Shown in pieces: positions 21,124 to 32,568 of a stretch of DNA of 64,000 nucleotides (the stretch's first letter is position 1; each line of letters opens with the position of its first letter). The stretch lies in NCBI GenBank assembly GCA_023614405.1, contig CM042684.1, forward strand, positions 209,628,941 to 209,692,940, given 5' to 3'. The translations under genes were made by a program, and so were the position numbers. The stretch comes from Avena insularis. Its lineage: Eukaryota > Streptophyta > Magnoliopsida > Poales > Poaceae. The notes under the pieces were generated by a model. The model was given only the letters and a program-made list of their open reading frames with translations. It was not told where the DNA came from and searched no databases.

Positions 21124-24100
21124 ATGGCTTCCGAGCGTGGAGCGTGGTGCGGCTCCTCCGTGACGGAGGAGCACATCGAGAAATACTGCGCCACCCGTGT
21201 ACTGCCGCCGGAGACGGAGGTGGCGGTGCGGTTGGCGACAGCGGGAGAGGAGTCGCCGCATCTGGCATAGTGGGAGCAGGTGATTTTCCAGTCACACCTC
21301 GCCCGCGGTTTCGCGCTACCGGTGCACCCCTTCTTCCTCATGTTCCTCGCCTTCTTCGACCTCCGCCTCCACCACCTCGGCGCTAACGCCATCGGGACAC
21401 TGGCGCTTTGTGGCCTTCTGCGAGAGCTACCTCGGGATCCAGCCGGATCTCGGGCTCTTCTGCCGGCTCTTCCGCGTCCGGCCGCAGGTCCAGTTCACCC
21501 AAGGGCCGCTGGTGACGTGCGGCAGCGCCTCCATCTACTCCCGCACGTAGACCAGCTACCCCAAGTTCCGGCTGCAGGACACAGTGCGACTGTGGCAGCA
21601 GTCGTACTTCTATGTCCACAACCTCGGCGACGTGGACCGGATCGATCTGCCGGCTTTCCAGGACGTGGAATCTAGCCGGCAACATTGGGACTTGAAGATC
21701 CACGGGGAGAAGGCGGAGTCGGACGCCATGTTGCAGCGGATGCGCTCCCTCGTCACTGTCGGCTTGACCGGCCTGGACATCATGCTTAGCTGGATGTCCC
21801 GGCTGATGATGCCGCTGCAGCAGCGTGCACACAATATGTGCTACTACTCCGGCCGGCTGGACCCAACCTGGCTGTCATGCCGTGATCCCCGCTACCACAA
21901 CTTGAAGGAGTGGGTGTGGACGATCACGAAGGAGAGGCTGCCGGAGCATCGGAAGTTCAGGCTGGTTCCTTACAGCCGCGACAACCGCACGCCCCGGGTA
22001 AGTCTTGCCAGCCGGTTTTTTCTTTCTTGTTCTGTCTTTTTATTCGGCTCACCCTTGTCTCTTTCTTTCGTAGACCTTCCCCTGCATCATCCGGGAGGAG
22101 GGTGAGGCTCCCCTCCAAAGCTTCACGCCTGACCTTCCCGAGCCACGTGCTCGCCGGTCTGGCGAGGAGTCGTATGGGGACAGCGACGTCTTCCCCAGCC
22201 AGAACGACGTGCCGGCTCATGACCCCCACGCAGAGGTTGATGAGGAGGAGGAGGCCGGGCCGGCTCCCGAACCGACTCGGCGTCGCGCAACAGATGGTGA
22301 CTCTAACCGGTCGGGCGCTGGTGGGAGCGGCTCCAGCTAGTCTGGCGCCAGCGGGAGCGGCTCCAGCCGGTCCAGCGGAGGAGGAGGCGGGGCTAGTTGG
22401 CCTGCCGTGGAGGAGATGGCTCCTAAGAGGAGCCAGACCGGTGCCCTTCCCCCTAGCCGTCTTGGCCGCAAGAAGGGGCCGCCCCCCGTGGTGCCGGGTT
22501 AAGTCCTTTGCTGACCCTTATGCCCTTTTCCTCCTTTCTTTTTGCTGCTTTCTCTATCTTTTGCTTACTCGCTTTTGTTTCTCTCTTGCCTTCTGTTTCC
22601 CAGCTCGCTGGTCTCCTTTGGTGCCGCGAGTCCGGCGCAAGCACCCACTGGCTCGCCGCCTCACGCGCCAGGCACCATGCCCCCTCCGGCAGCTCCTGCT
22701 CCCCCTCCTTCGCCTAGGGCGCCATCTCCACCGCCGCCTCAAGCTGATCCGGCTACCGCAGCTGGAGTAGGGGACGCCCCGCCGACCATGGTGGTGTAGC
22801 TAGAAACGGCTGTGGCCACTTCACAAAGTGGAGGTAGTTCCCCTATGGCGGCGCGGAGGGCCACCACCGGCAAGGAGCTCGTGGTTGTCACCAACGACGA
22901 GCTGGGGGAGGAGTGGCAGACGGTGGTGGCGGAGGCGAAGGAGTCGTTGGTTGCCAACGCAGTTGACGACGATGCCTCCTCTGCCGCCTCCCTGTCGGAT
23001 CTTGCTGCCATCCTCGAGCTAGCGGTGAAGGAGATCCGGATGCTTGAGGCCACAGCCGGCGACAACCGGACCCTGGAGCAGAAGCGCACGGATGCCAACA
23101 GGACCTCCCAGAGTAAGTCCCTTCATCCCGATTCAATTGCCGGATACTTTCGTCTTTCTCCTCTTCCATTCTTTTTTTGCTGATAGTCGGTTTCTGCAGC
23201 CATCATGGTGTGCGCTCAGTGGGAGATCAATCGTCTGAAGAAGGCGAACAACCGGCTGAGCAAGTCCAATTCTATACTTTGGTTGCAGAATAAGGACTGG
23301 CACGCCAAGATGGACACCCTGGAGGCCACCATCAAGGAGCACGACGCCGCCCTCGCCAGTCGGGCTCAGGCCTTTGACCTCCTCGAAGCCCAAAGCAAGG
23401 ACCAAGAGAAGGAGGTCAAACGGCTGACGGTTCGGGAGAAGGCTCTGGTGGAGGAGTTGATGCAGGTTGGGCACACCGCCAAGGGTAAGTTTTTCTCCGA
23501 CTATCTTCGTCTTTCCATATCCGGTAGCCGGATCTGACATTCCTTTTTTCTAACAGCGTTTTATCCCGGCATAGACCTGTTGGCATATAACCGGCTGCAG
23601 GAGAACTGGCTGGGGGAGCAGCCAACCACCCAGGAGTTGGTCGTCCTTCTTGGCGAGGAGGCCGCCAAGCTCCGCCAAGCGGCTCAGGCGATCTTCGTGT
23701 TCCTGTGGCCGGACATGTCAGTTCCGTAGACGATGGCGCAGCTGGCGACCAAGGTGACGGAGGTGCCGACTACCGTCAATCGCCTGAGGGATCTGGCGGC
23801 ACGAGCTAGGGCAGAAATGGCCTTGGCCCTGATGCTTTCCTGGTACAAGGACGCCTGCGTCGAGAAGATCGACGGGGGCTTCTGCGCCGGCGTCGACCTC
23901 GCCACCATCCGCCAAGCCCATCCGGAGCTCCGTAGCCTCCGCCATCAAGATTGCCGACTACGCAGACATCAACGAGGTCCTCACCGACTTGGAGTCTACC
24001 GGGATGCCTGATGCGGAAGCCTCGTCGCAACCGACTGGTGGGGACGCCGGAGTCGGATCTACCAACGCGCCTCCTCCGCCTCCCGAGACTGCCTCCAGCC

Positions 24101-24135
24101 AGGATCCTCCCCATGGCAAGGGCCCTGCCACCTAG
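21124..24135 (+). pseudogene. antisense Transposase_28-type gene (element 3)
   Basis: Begins MASERGAWCGSSVTEEHIEKY at 21124. The 'putative gypsy type transposon' domain follows: FQSHLARGFALPVHPFFLMF, FFDLRLHHLGANAIGTLA, ESYLGIQPDLGLFCRLF, LWQQSYFYVHNLGDVDRIDL, QQRAHNMCYYSGRLDPTWL and LKEWVWTITKERLPEHRKF, ending at donor GTAAGT (about 21999). Later exons are Pro/Ala-rich, then LKKANNRLSKSNSILWLQNK coiled coil (about 23200-23480), then a C-terminal helical exon ending SSQDPPHGKGPAT and stop at 24133-24135. Broken by TAG at 21268-21270, a shift near 21400 and a TAG near 21548. Introns are in the antisense transcript only. Function unknown; conserved layout in three elements suggests it was once selected. 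Confidence 0.85.
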
Positions 24136-24351
24136 ATGTAATCCCCGGAATGCCAGGTGAACTTGTAGTTATTTTGCTTTGTTGAACTTTGCTATCTGTG
24201 CCGGCTGTCTCTGACGCCGAGTGAACTTATGGGAGCTTCGTCTCCTTTTTTTATCCAACCGCACTATTTGGCTTGCTTCCAGCTTGTGATTTTTTGTATG
24301 CTTCGAAGTTCTGATATTTTGCCAGTTGAACTTATCCAGCTACCTTCACTC

Positions 24352-24835
24352 GGCTGAACGCCTTTAGCCGGGGGAACTCCAACTCTAGTGGGGGCACGCC
24401 AGCCCACCCACTAGGTGTAGCCCCCGAGATTCGGAGTAGTTGGCATAGCCAGGTGCTTCGAATCTTCTTCTTTCTTTTCTTCAAGTACTTAGTATCGTCC
24501 GTCTAGACGCCTCTAGCCGGCTAACGCAACCGGAAAATATCTGGCTGAACTCCTTTAGCCGGGGGATCCTCAACTCCAGTGGGGGTGTGCCAGCGCACCC
24601 ACTAGGTGTAGCCCCTGAGATTCGGAGTAGCTGGTGTAGCCAGGTGCTTCAAATCTTCTTCTTTCTTTTCCTGCCCTTGCCCTCACCTGGGCTCCAAATA
24701 TCCGGCTAAACTCCCTTTAGCCGGTCAGAACTACATGGTTCCACTAGGGACACCCGAGCGCACCTAGTGGGTGTAGCCCCTGAGATTCGGAGCGCTTGAT
24801 GAAGGCAAGGGCTTCTAATCTTCCCTCTCCTTGAA
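24352..24835. repeat. three-copy array of PPT-like motif plus hairpins (element 3)
   Basis: Three diverged tandem units (starts about 24352, 24541, 24702; the motif TAGCCCC(C/T)GAG at 24418, 24609 and 24774, spacings 191 and 165). Each unit holds GGCTRAACNCC...TTTAGCCGG, an inverted pair CTAGTGGG/CCCACTAG, the complement of the polypurine tract, and a second inverted pair of the type GATTCGGAG/CTTCGAATC (last unit weaker). The array lies between the antisense gene stop and the pol stop. Confidence 0.8.
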
Positions 24836-25442
24836 ATCCGACTCGATGTCGTCGTACAAAAACAAACACATATGCATACCCATTCATTAATAGGTTAGTC
24901 GGTTAAGGTAGCTCCTATTAGCCGGAAGGAAGTTTTAGTTTTTCGAAAACTATCTTGTGCTTCTCTAGACACTTAGTCATTTTCCCATGCGCTCTGTTGT
25001 TTACGCTGCGTCCTTGCCGGGCAGCCGGGTTGCGGTCTGCAGCCGGAATCGAAGGGAGCTGACAATACATTACGCACGGTACTGAGGGCTTAGTAGCCGG
25101 ATCATCTCAAACTAGTTGCAAGGCCGGGACGCCCGATCCGTCGCATCTCCTCCCTGTTTTTCATGTGGGATACCTCGGGCTTTTGCTCTTGCTAGCCGGA
25201 CAGCCAGGTTGCGATCTGTAGCTGAGACGAAGAGTGGGCCTCTGACATTGTTGCACACTACTCAGCCGGTTTGTTGATTTAGCGGGTCGGGCCAGCCGGC
25301 GAGCCCCCGGGTAGGGTTACCGGAGCCGGAAAAACTGAGCCGGAAACAAATATACACAAAATTCTAGCAAGGAGCCCTCGAGTATCTCGCGGGGGTTCGC
25401 ATTTTCATTCATAGAGTTCACGGGATACATACTGTCAAATGA
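24836..25442. other. rest of the spacer between antisense gene and pol (element 3)
   Basis: No supported frame. It is rich in CCGG/AGCCGG motifs and contains further tract-like pieces (CGAGCCCCCGGG near 25298; GAGCCCTCGAG near 25372). Possibly decayed units of the array on its left. Confidence 0.45.
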
Positions 25443-28400
25443 CTAGGTGTAAAACGGGCGGAGCAGGGCTGTGTTCCAGGGGTGTTTTGTTTCCTCATCC
25501 GACTTGTCCATCTTGTTCTTGCACGGCTATTGCGCGTCGATGAGGTAGTAGGAGTTGTTGTGCAGCGCCCAGCTGATGATGAACGGGCCCTCCCAAGGTG
25601 GTGACAGCTTGTGCATGCCCCCCGTGTCTTGCACCAGCCTGAGAACCAGATCGCCCTCGTGAAATGCGACGGGGCGGATCCGGCTCGAATGGTAGTGGTG
25701 TAGGCACTTCTGGTATAGGGTTGATCTAGACAGTGCCAGCTCGCGGGCCTCTTCAAGGAGGTCCATGCCATCCTCCCGTGCCTTCTGGTTGGCTTTTTCG
25801 TCATAGAGGAGCTTGCGCGGTGAGTCAAACTCGATGTCTGCGGAGAGGATGGCTTCCGAGCTGTAGACGAGGAAGAACAGGGTGAAGCTGGTTGACCTAT
25901 TCGACATGGTGCGGAGGCTCCATAGCACGGCCGGAAGCTCCTCAATCCAGCATCCGGGCGATCGCTCCAAGGGCTCAATGAGGCGTGGCTTGATGCCGGC
26001 TAGCACTAGGGCATTTGGCCTTTCGACTTGCCCGTTGGATTGCGGGTGCACGATGGAAGCAAGGTCCAGCCGGATGCCCTTGTTGCTGCAGAACTAGGCA
26101 AAGGCCCCCTTGGCTAAGTTCGTGCCGTTGTCGGTGATGATGTTGTTAGGGTAGCCGAACTGGTTAATGATGTCAGTGAAGAAGGTGACGACTATCGCCC
26201 CATCCAGCTTCTGGATAGGCTTGGCCTCTATCCACTTTGTGAACTTGCCTACCGCCACCAGTAGGTGGGTCATGGCTGTGCACGCCCGCTTGAAGGGACC
26301 GACCATGTCAAGGCCCCAGACAGCAAAGGGCCAGACGATCGGTATAGTTTTGAGCACCGCAACCAGCATGTGCCTGAGCTGACCGAAATGCTGGCACACG
26401 TTGCATGCGCGGACTAGCTGCTCGACATCCTCAAGGGCGGTGGGCCAATAGAAACCGTGGTGGAATGCCTTGGTGACTATTGCCCTGGATGAAGCGTGAT
26501 GTCCGCACTCACCCCTGGTGGATGTCGTTGAGTAGCCGGTAGCCTGTGTCCACATCGACGCACTGTTGGAAGATACCGGATACGCTGCACTTGTATAGCT
26601 CCTTGTTGATGATGGTGTACGTGTGCGCGCGTCGCCGGATTTGTCTGGCCTCCACCTCGTCATCCGGAAGTTCCCCATTGGCGATGTAGTTCATGAAGGG
26701 CTACACCCAGGATGGTATCTCCCGGATGGTGAGGACGCTCCCGCTCTCCGGTTGAGGGATGTCGGGGGGCTGTCCGGATGAGGTACCCAGAACGGTAGCC
26801 CCGAGCCGCTTGATGAGTCGGCATCCCCCGGGTCATGCGAGCCGGAGGGCACGGACTTGCCGGAGTTGGTGCGAGCCTTCTTCTTCGTGGGCTCTGCCGG
26901 TTCTGCTTCTGCCGTGGCATCAGCCGGAACGCTTCCCGCCTAGATAATGGAATCCGACTCGGGAGATGGGTTGATGGAGGGCTTGCGCAGATGCTCCAAG
27001 GAGACCCCTGGTGGGATCGTCACAGGATCCGATTCGGCGGCGAATAATCGGCTGCCTCGTTGTTGACACGAGGGACGGATGGAACTCACATCCGTCAAGC
27101 ATCGAAGCTTAGACGCGTGGAACCGGTAGAGAGCCATGTTTGCATCACGGGCATCCCACTCTCGGGATACCTGTTGCACCACCAGATCCGAGTCACCGAA
27201 GCAAAGGATCTGGTTGACGCCAATCTCCCTGGCTAGCCAGAGGCCATACACCAGCGCCTCGTACTCGGCAACATTATTGGAGGCCTTGAAGTGGATCTGG
27301 AGGACGTACTCCAGCCGGTCTCCTTTGGGCGAGGTGAGGACGATGCCAGCTCCCAAGCCCCCGAGCATCTTCGAGCCATTGAAGTGCATCCTCCAGTGGT
27401 CTGAATCAGGAACCGGTGGGAGGTATTGGGTCTCGGCCCAGTCGATGAGAAAGTCCGCTAGAGCTTGCGACTTGATCGTGAGTCGGGGCTCGTATTGGAT
27501 GGAGTAGGTGGCGAGCTCGATGGCCCACTTGGCGACTCGGTCGGTGGCATCCTTGTTGCTGATGATTTCTGAAAGGGGTGCGGTGCACACGACCTTAATC
27601 GGATGCTCCTAGAAGTAGTGCTTGAGCTTCTTGCACGCCAGGTACACACCATAACACATATTCTGGTAGTGGGGTAGTTCTGCTTGGAGAGGGAGAGAAC
27701 CTCGCTGAGGTAGTAGACGGGTCGCTGAACCGGCTGAGCCTTGCCTTCCTCGGGGCACTCCACCACCAGGACGCCGCTGACGACCCGGCTGATGGCTGCT
27801 ATATAGAGCAACATTGGCTCCTTGCTAGCCGGCGTGTCTAGAACCGGCGCTGTGGATAGCATGCGCTTGAGGTCAGGAAAAACGGCGTCGGCCTGCAAGG
27901 TCCAAGAGAACTTGTCCGTCTTCTTCATCAGCTGGTACAGCAGAAGTGCCTTCTCCCCCAACCGGCTGACGAAACGGCTGAGGGAAGCCAAGCATCCGGT
28001 GAACTTCTGGACTCCAAGCAAGCTCCTGGGCGGCTGCATTCTCTTGATGGCTGTGATCTTCTCCGGGTTCACTTTGATCCCTCGTTGTGAAACGTGGAAA
28101 TCGAGTAGCTGGCCAGATGGGACACCGAAGACGCACTTCTCCAGGTTCAGCTTCATCTGGTACTGACGAAGGTTGCCAAATGTCTCCCCCAAATCCTTGA
28201 GGAGGGTGTGCTTATCCTTTGTCTTGATGACGACATCGTCCACATAGGCATGCATGTTTCGGCCGATCTGCGAGTGCAAGCATTTCTACATACAGCGCTG
28301 ATAGGTAGCGCCTGCATTTTTTAGACCGAAGGGCGTGGTTACATAGCAGAAAGCCCCGTACGGGGTGATAAATGATGTCTTTATCTGCTCAGCCGGGTTT

Positions 28401-29530
28401 AGCCGGATCTAATTGTAACCGGAGTAACAATCCAAAAAGGACAACAAATCGCAGCTGGCCGTGGAATCGATAACTTGATCGATACGGGGCAAGGCGAAGG
28501 GGTCTTTCGGGCACGCCTTGTTCAGGCTGGTGTAGTCGATACACATGCACCAGGTCTTGTTCTTCTTCAACACCAGGACTGGGTTGGCCAGCCAGTCCGG
28601 GTGGTACACCTCCATAATGAACCCGGCTACAAGGAGCCGGGTGATCTCGTCACCAATGATCTTTCTTTTCTCCTCTGCGAACTGGTGCAGAGGTTGCTTA
28701 ACCGGCTTGGCATCCGGCTGCACATGGAGTGAGTGCTCGGTGAACTCCCTCGGCACACCTGGCATGTCCTTGGGTGACCATGCGAAGATGTCCCGATTCT
28801 CATAGAGGAAGTCGACGAGTGCGCCTTCCTATTTGTTGTCCAAGTTAGCACCAATGGTGACGAACTTGGTCGGGTCGGAGGGGTCGAGCAGAATCCTCTT
28901 CGTCTCCTTTGCCGGCTGGAAAGCTGCTTCTCCAGCCAACTTGCTGCTGGCCAGCATTTCTTCCTAGGCCATGGCCACATTGCGCATGATCACGCGCTTC
29001 TCTTCAGCTATGATGAGGGCCTCTGTCAGCTTGGAGCCGGCTGAGGCGCACTCCATCGACCGCCTGAAGCAACCGGCGACGGTGATCACGTTGTTTGGTC
29101 CTGGCATCTTCGCCTTGAGATACGCGTAGTAGGGGACGGCCATGAACTTGGCGAGGGCGGGGCGCCCGAGGAGAGCGTGGTAGGAGATCGACAAGTTCAC
29201 CACCTCGAACCATACCAGCTCGCGCCGGAAGTTCTCCTCGATCCCGAAGATGACATCCAGCTGGATTTTACCCAGCGGGGTGCAAGCCGGCCCCGGTAGT
29301 ACGCCGCGGGATGTCGTGGTAGTCAGGTGCGGGTCGCACTCACGGATGCCAAGCTTCTCCAGCGAAGACCGGTAGAGAAGGTTGAGGCTGCTGCCTCCGT
29401 CGATGAGGATGCGCAAGAAGCGGCAGGTGCGCTTGTTGGAGATGATGAGGGGGTCAAGTACCATGGCGTAGGCCACGGGATTCGGAAGCTCATTCGGTTG
29501 ATCTTCCCGGCTCCAGGTGATGGGGGTCAC
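25443..29530 (-). pseudogene. pol: pol: protease, RT, RNase H, integrase (element 3)
   Basis: Minus strand. Protease 29530-28964 with LRILIDGGSSLNLLYRSS (active Asp) and YHALLGRPALAKFM. RT 28765-27690: FAWSPKDMPGVPREFTEH, DYTSLNKACPKDPFALPRID, FLDCYSGYN, PFGLKNAGATYQRCM, YVDD at 28246-28235, KCVFGVPSGQLL. RNase H 27590-26940 with MHFNGSKMLGGLGAG, where the first catalytic Asp is Asn (codon 27380-27378), then EYEALVYGLWLAREIG and CFGDSDLVVQQV. Integrase 26694-25443: an H-H-C-C zinc region (DIHQGECGHH, CNVC), GLDMVGPFK, ITDNGTN, HPQSNGQVERPN (E at 26024-26022), end WNTALLRPFYT with stop 25443-25445. Stops after SGYN, QRCM and NVAMA, plus a shift near 27690, inactivate it. Confidence 0.92.
28235..28246 (-). 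other. RT catalytic YVDD motif (element 3)
   Basis: Minus-strand codons TAT GTG GAC GAT within HAYVDDVVIKTKDKH. Confidence 0.9.
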
Positions 29531-31792
29531 CGACCAGTTCAGGTACTGGGGGACTGGGGAGACGATGGTGTTGAACTCCTTAGAGCGCCGCCTGCGGCTG
29601 TGCTTGTCATCCAGCTTGGTCTCGAAGATGTGGTAGGCGGCGTGCGGCTGGGGGTACCCGTTGTTGTTGTTGCCGCTGTTGCCGCCTTTACCTTCATTAC
29701 CGGCTCCCCTAGCCGGTGGTGGGGGTCCACCAGGAGGGGGCGGGGGTAGACGCTGCTGGTTGCCTTGGTCCTTTAGCTGGCGGGTCTAGCTGCAGTTCCG
29801 GGTGGTGTGTGTAGCCGGCTTGAAGGGACCGCTATGCCACTTGCACGGGTCGTCAAACATTTGGTCGAAGGTGAGACTCGGATTCTACCTTCTTGCATCG
29901 TTAGCTGGTGCGTCGTGCGCGCCCTCCACAGCATTGACCTGCCGCGCGTGGTAGCGAGGCTTCTGCTGTCCGGCTTGGCGGTCCCCGTGGAACCGGTTGT
30001 CGTTGCCGTGGCACCTGGAGGATCCGGCTTCTCCAGCCGGCTTGCTCGGACGGTCGCGAGCCGGCTCCGATAGAGTTAGACGCCCATCAGCACTTACTCG
30101 GAGGGGTTTCTTCATCGCAGCATCCGCCGTGGTGTACTAGTCCGCAACCATCATGAGTTCCGCCATGGTTTTCGGCTCATCACATAGTAGTGGGTGGCGA
30201 AGCATGGTGCCTTCTCGGCACCCCTCGATGAAGAAGTCGATCGCCTGGCTCTCCAGGATGCCCTCGTAGGTGTTGCGCAGCTCTATCCACCTGGCGAGGT
30301 ACTCGCGGTCTGACTTGCGGTCACCCTGGACGCACAGGGCCAGGTCGCGCGGGCGGCCCGGACGCTTGTACGTGCCATTGAAGTTGCGGACGAACACCTT
30401 CTCAAAATCTGGCCAGGCATTGATGCTGTTGGGCGCGAGGCTGTTGATCCATGTTCTCGCTGACCCGGTTAGCATGAGGGGTACGTAGCGTACAGTTGTG
30501 TGCTTGTTCCCATGGGCGATCCCGACTGTCGTGGCATAGTCGGTCAGCCAGTCTTCGGGTTTCATGCTGCTGCCGTACTTGGGGGTATCCCTGGGAAGGG
30601 TGAACTTATTCGGAAATGGCTCGTTCCGAATGCGAGGTCTAAAACAAACCGGTCCAGTGGAATCTTCTTCCGTGACACGCGCTTGAGCGAGGAGCTCGAT
30701 GCGGTCGCGGGCCTCCGGACGATCTGGGTTGGGCGCTCCTACCTGGCCCGAGAGACGGGAACCGGCAGGTCGTGGCGCTCCGGTTGGCGGAGGGGAGGCG
30801 GTGGGTTGTTGTTCACCGTTTGCTCTTGGCGTGCCTGGCCCTTGTTGCCAGAGCTGCGGCGCTTGCTGCGGGCCTTGGCCGGAGGAGAGGACGCCTGCTG
30901 GGTATCGCGGGTGCGCCCTTGCTGTTATCGGCTGGTTTGCTTCCCCTGGAGCAGCTGGGGTCCTCGCGCATCTGTCGGATGGCATCATCCTGAACATTCA
31001 TGATCCGGAGGAGCTCGTGCACCCAGGCGTGTTGCCGGTCTCGCTCCTCGCCCTCCATGTTAGGCAGTTCGTCTGCACCGGCTCGCGCCGCGCGCAGGTT
31101 CTTGATGGGTGTGTTGTAGGTGGGCCGGATGAGAGCGGGTTGCGGATCTGGCTCGCCATCCCTTTCCATCCTACCGCTTAGCTCGCTGCCCGGTGCCGCA
31201 CTTGTCCGCACCAGCTGAGCTCCACGGTAGCCAGAGTGTGGCCGTGCGCGCAATCGTGCTCGCGTTGGGTGATCTCGAGCTGCTTCCGGGTCGCAGCCAG
31301 CTCCATGCCCTCCTGGAGGAGGAGTTGTCTCTCTATGGCGAAGTTGGCCTCCGCCTCCTCCGGGTTATCTCCGAGGTTAACCGGCATGAGGAGCCGGTCG
31401 ATGGCCTCTTCCACCCGGTTCCTAGGCCACAGTGGAGCAGAAGTTCCGACCTCGTCCGTGCCCCGCTCCCGCGGCTGGTGGGGCTGAGAGCTGGAGCTGG
31501 CCATCATCACCTCAACGCTGCGAGGAGCGACGGAGGCGCCGCTGCCGAGGTGCAACGGCTCTGTGATGGAAACGATTTCCCTAGGGAAACGCTTCGGCAC
31601 GGTGGCGACGTAGACAGGGAGGTCGCCGAAAAGCAGGATAGAATCGTTTGCCGAGAACGTGGATCCGGCGAAACACGAAGCATTATCGATGACGCGGTCA
31701 AACTTGTCGAGCGTGAGCACTAGGCCGGAGGCCACGTGCTCACCGGCTGAAGTGTGGGGTCCCGTGCGGAACATGACTCCGGTCGAAGCCAT
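29531..31792 (-). pseudogene. gag: gag (element 3)
   Basis: Starts MASTGVMFRTGPHTSAGEH at 31792, a few bases after the primer-binding site. A helical stretch (IERQLLLQEGMELAATRKQL) follows, then a shift pair, then the gag domain at about 30650-30150: PKYGSSMKPEDWLTDY, LMLTGSARTWINSLAPNSIN, FVRNFNGTYKRPGRPRDLAL, REYLARWIELRNTYEG, IEGCREGTMLRHPLL. A CKWHSGPFKPATHTTRNC knuckle-like block is near 29850-29790 and a Gly/Pro-rich linker leads to protease. Gag, protease and RT share one frame overall, as in single-polyprotein gypsy elements. Stops at 31178, 30137 and after the knuckle break it. Confidence 0.85.
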
Positions 31793-31796
31793 CTAG

Positions 31797-31813
31797 CCCC
31801 ACGGTGGGCGCCA
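31797..31813 (-). promoter_or_regulatory. primer-binding site (element 3)
   Basis: On the minus strand TGGCGCCCACCGTGGGG starts two bases after the 5' LTR end (CGACA GT). TGGCGCC matches the 3' end of several tRNAs; I cannot assign the tRNA without a comparison. Confidence 0.75.
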
Positions 31814-31815
31814 AC

Positions 31816-32563
31816 TGTCGTTGTATTGGGAACGGCGGTACCTAAGCAGGTTAGATAGAGGTGTGGAGACTAGCAGGGAAGCTCTCGACAGTGTCCGCAG
31901 GCGGGATTGGATACGAGCAAGTGTAGCGAGACACAGGAAGTACCTAGGTTTGGAGCCCTCGTGGTGAGGTAAAACTCCTACTCCTTCCGATTTGACTATG
32001 AGTAGTATACGGGCTACAATCGCTCTTTGAGCTGTATTCTCTAGCTATCACCTTAAATGTACTGAGACCAATCCTTGCTACGAGAGCCTCGCCTCTCCTT
32101 ATATAGGCAGAGAGGCAACAGTCTCACTAGCCAGTTCGGCTGGTGGGCCCCACAGGCGGGTCCCAGCCGGCTGGTCACCTACAGTACCCGGTACACTTAC
32201 ATCCCATCAGGGTACATGCGGTAGGGTCGTCGTAGGTATAGCAAATGCCGTACGAGCCTGTCGTCAGCAGCTGGCCGTTGTTCCCGCGTCACCCAGCAAA
32301 GTCTTCGGTATGGCCGTGTAGTTGCTGGTCTTGTCATCGTACCAGGGCGTACCGTGCACTGTGCAGCACGTCGCTCTGTCCTCCTAATTGAGTCCAGCTG
32401 CGCTGATGTAGCCGATCCCATGCCTTGCTGCTCCTCGTGGTTCCGGCTACCGTGAAGTAGCCAGCGTGACTTGCTCGTGTCCGGCTGCGCTCAGCCAGCC
32501 GGACGCGAACCGACTGCCGTAGTTCTTGTTTGATTAGGGTGTCCGGAGGTCATCCCCCCGACA
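31816..32563 (-). repeat. 5' LTR of element 3 (748 bp)
   Basis: Plus-strand ends TGTCGTTGTATTGG and CCCCCCGACA. The minus-strand TATATAAGG box is at about 32105-32097. Followed by the target duplication CCTAC. Confidence 0.95.
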
Positions 32564-32568
32564 CCTAC
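32564..32568. other. target-site duplication CCTAC, right (element 3)
   Basis: Perfect copy of 19854-19858, directly after the right LTR. Confidence 0.93.

Larger units (their letters stand above)
19859..32563 (-). mobile_element. Ty3/gypsy element 3 (Tat-type), complete, 12.7 kb
   Basis: Full-length minus-strand element: LTRs of 748 bp at both ends, perfect 5-bp target duplication CCTAC, primer-binding site beside the right LTR, polypurine tract beside the left LTR, gag-protease-RT-RNase H-integrase on the minus strand (31792-25443) and the antisense gene on the plus strand (21124-24135). By eye the two LTRs differ at roughly 8% of positions, mostly transitions, so the insertion is not recent. 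It lies inside the 5' LTR of element 2. Confidence 0.95.

Noticed and set aside
1129..24135. The Transposase_28 name taken to mean a DNA transposon
   Set aside because: The genes lie antisense inside LTR elements with LTRs, primer sites and tracts; I see no terminal inverted repeats of a DNA transposon. The family name is historical.
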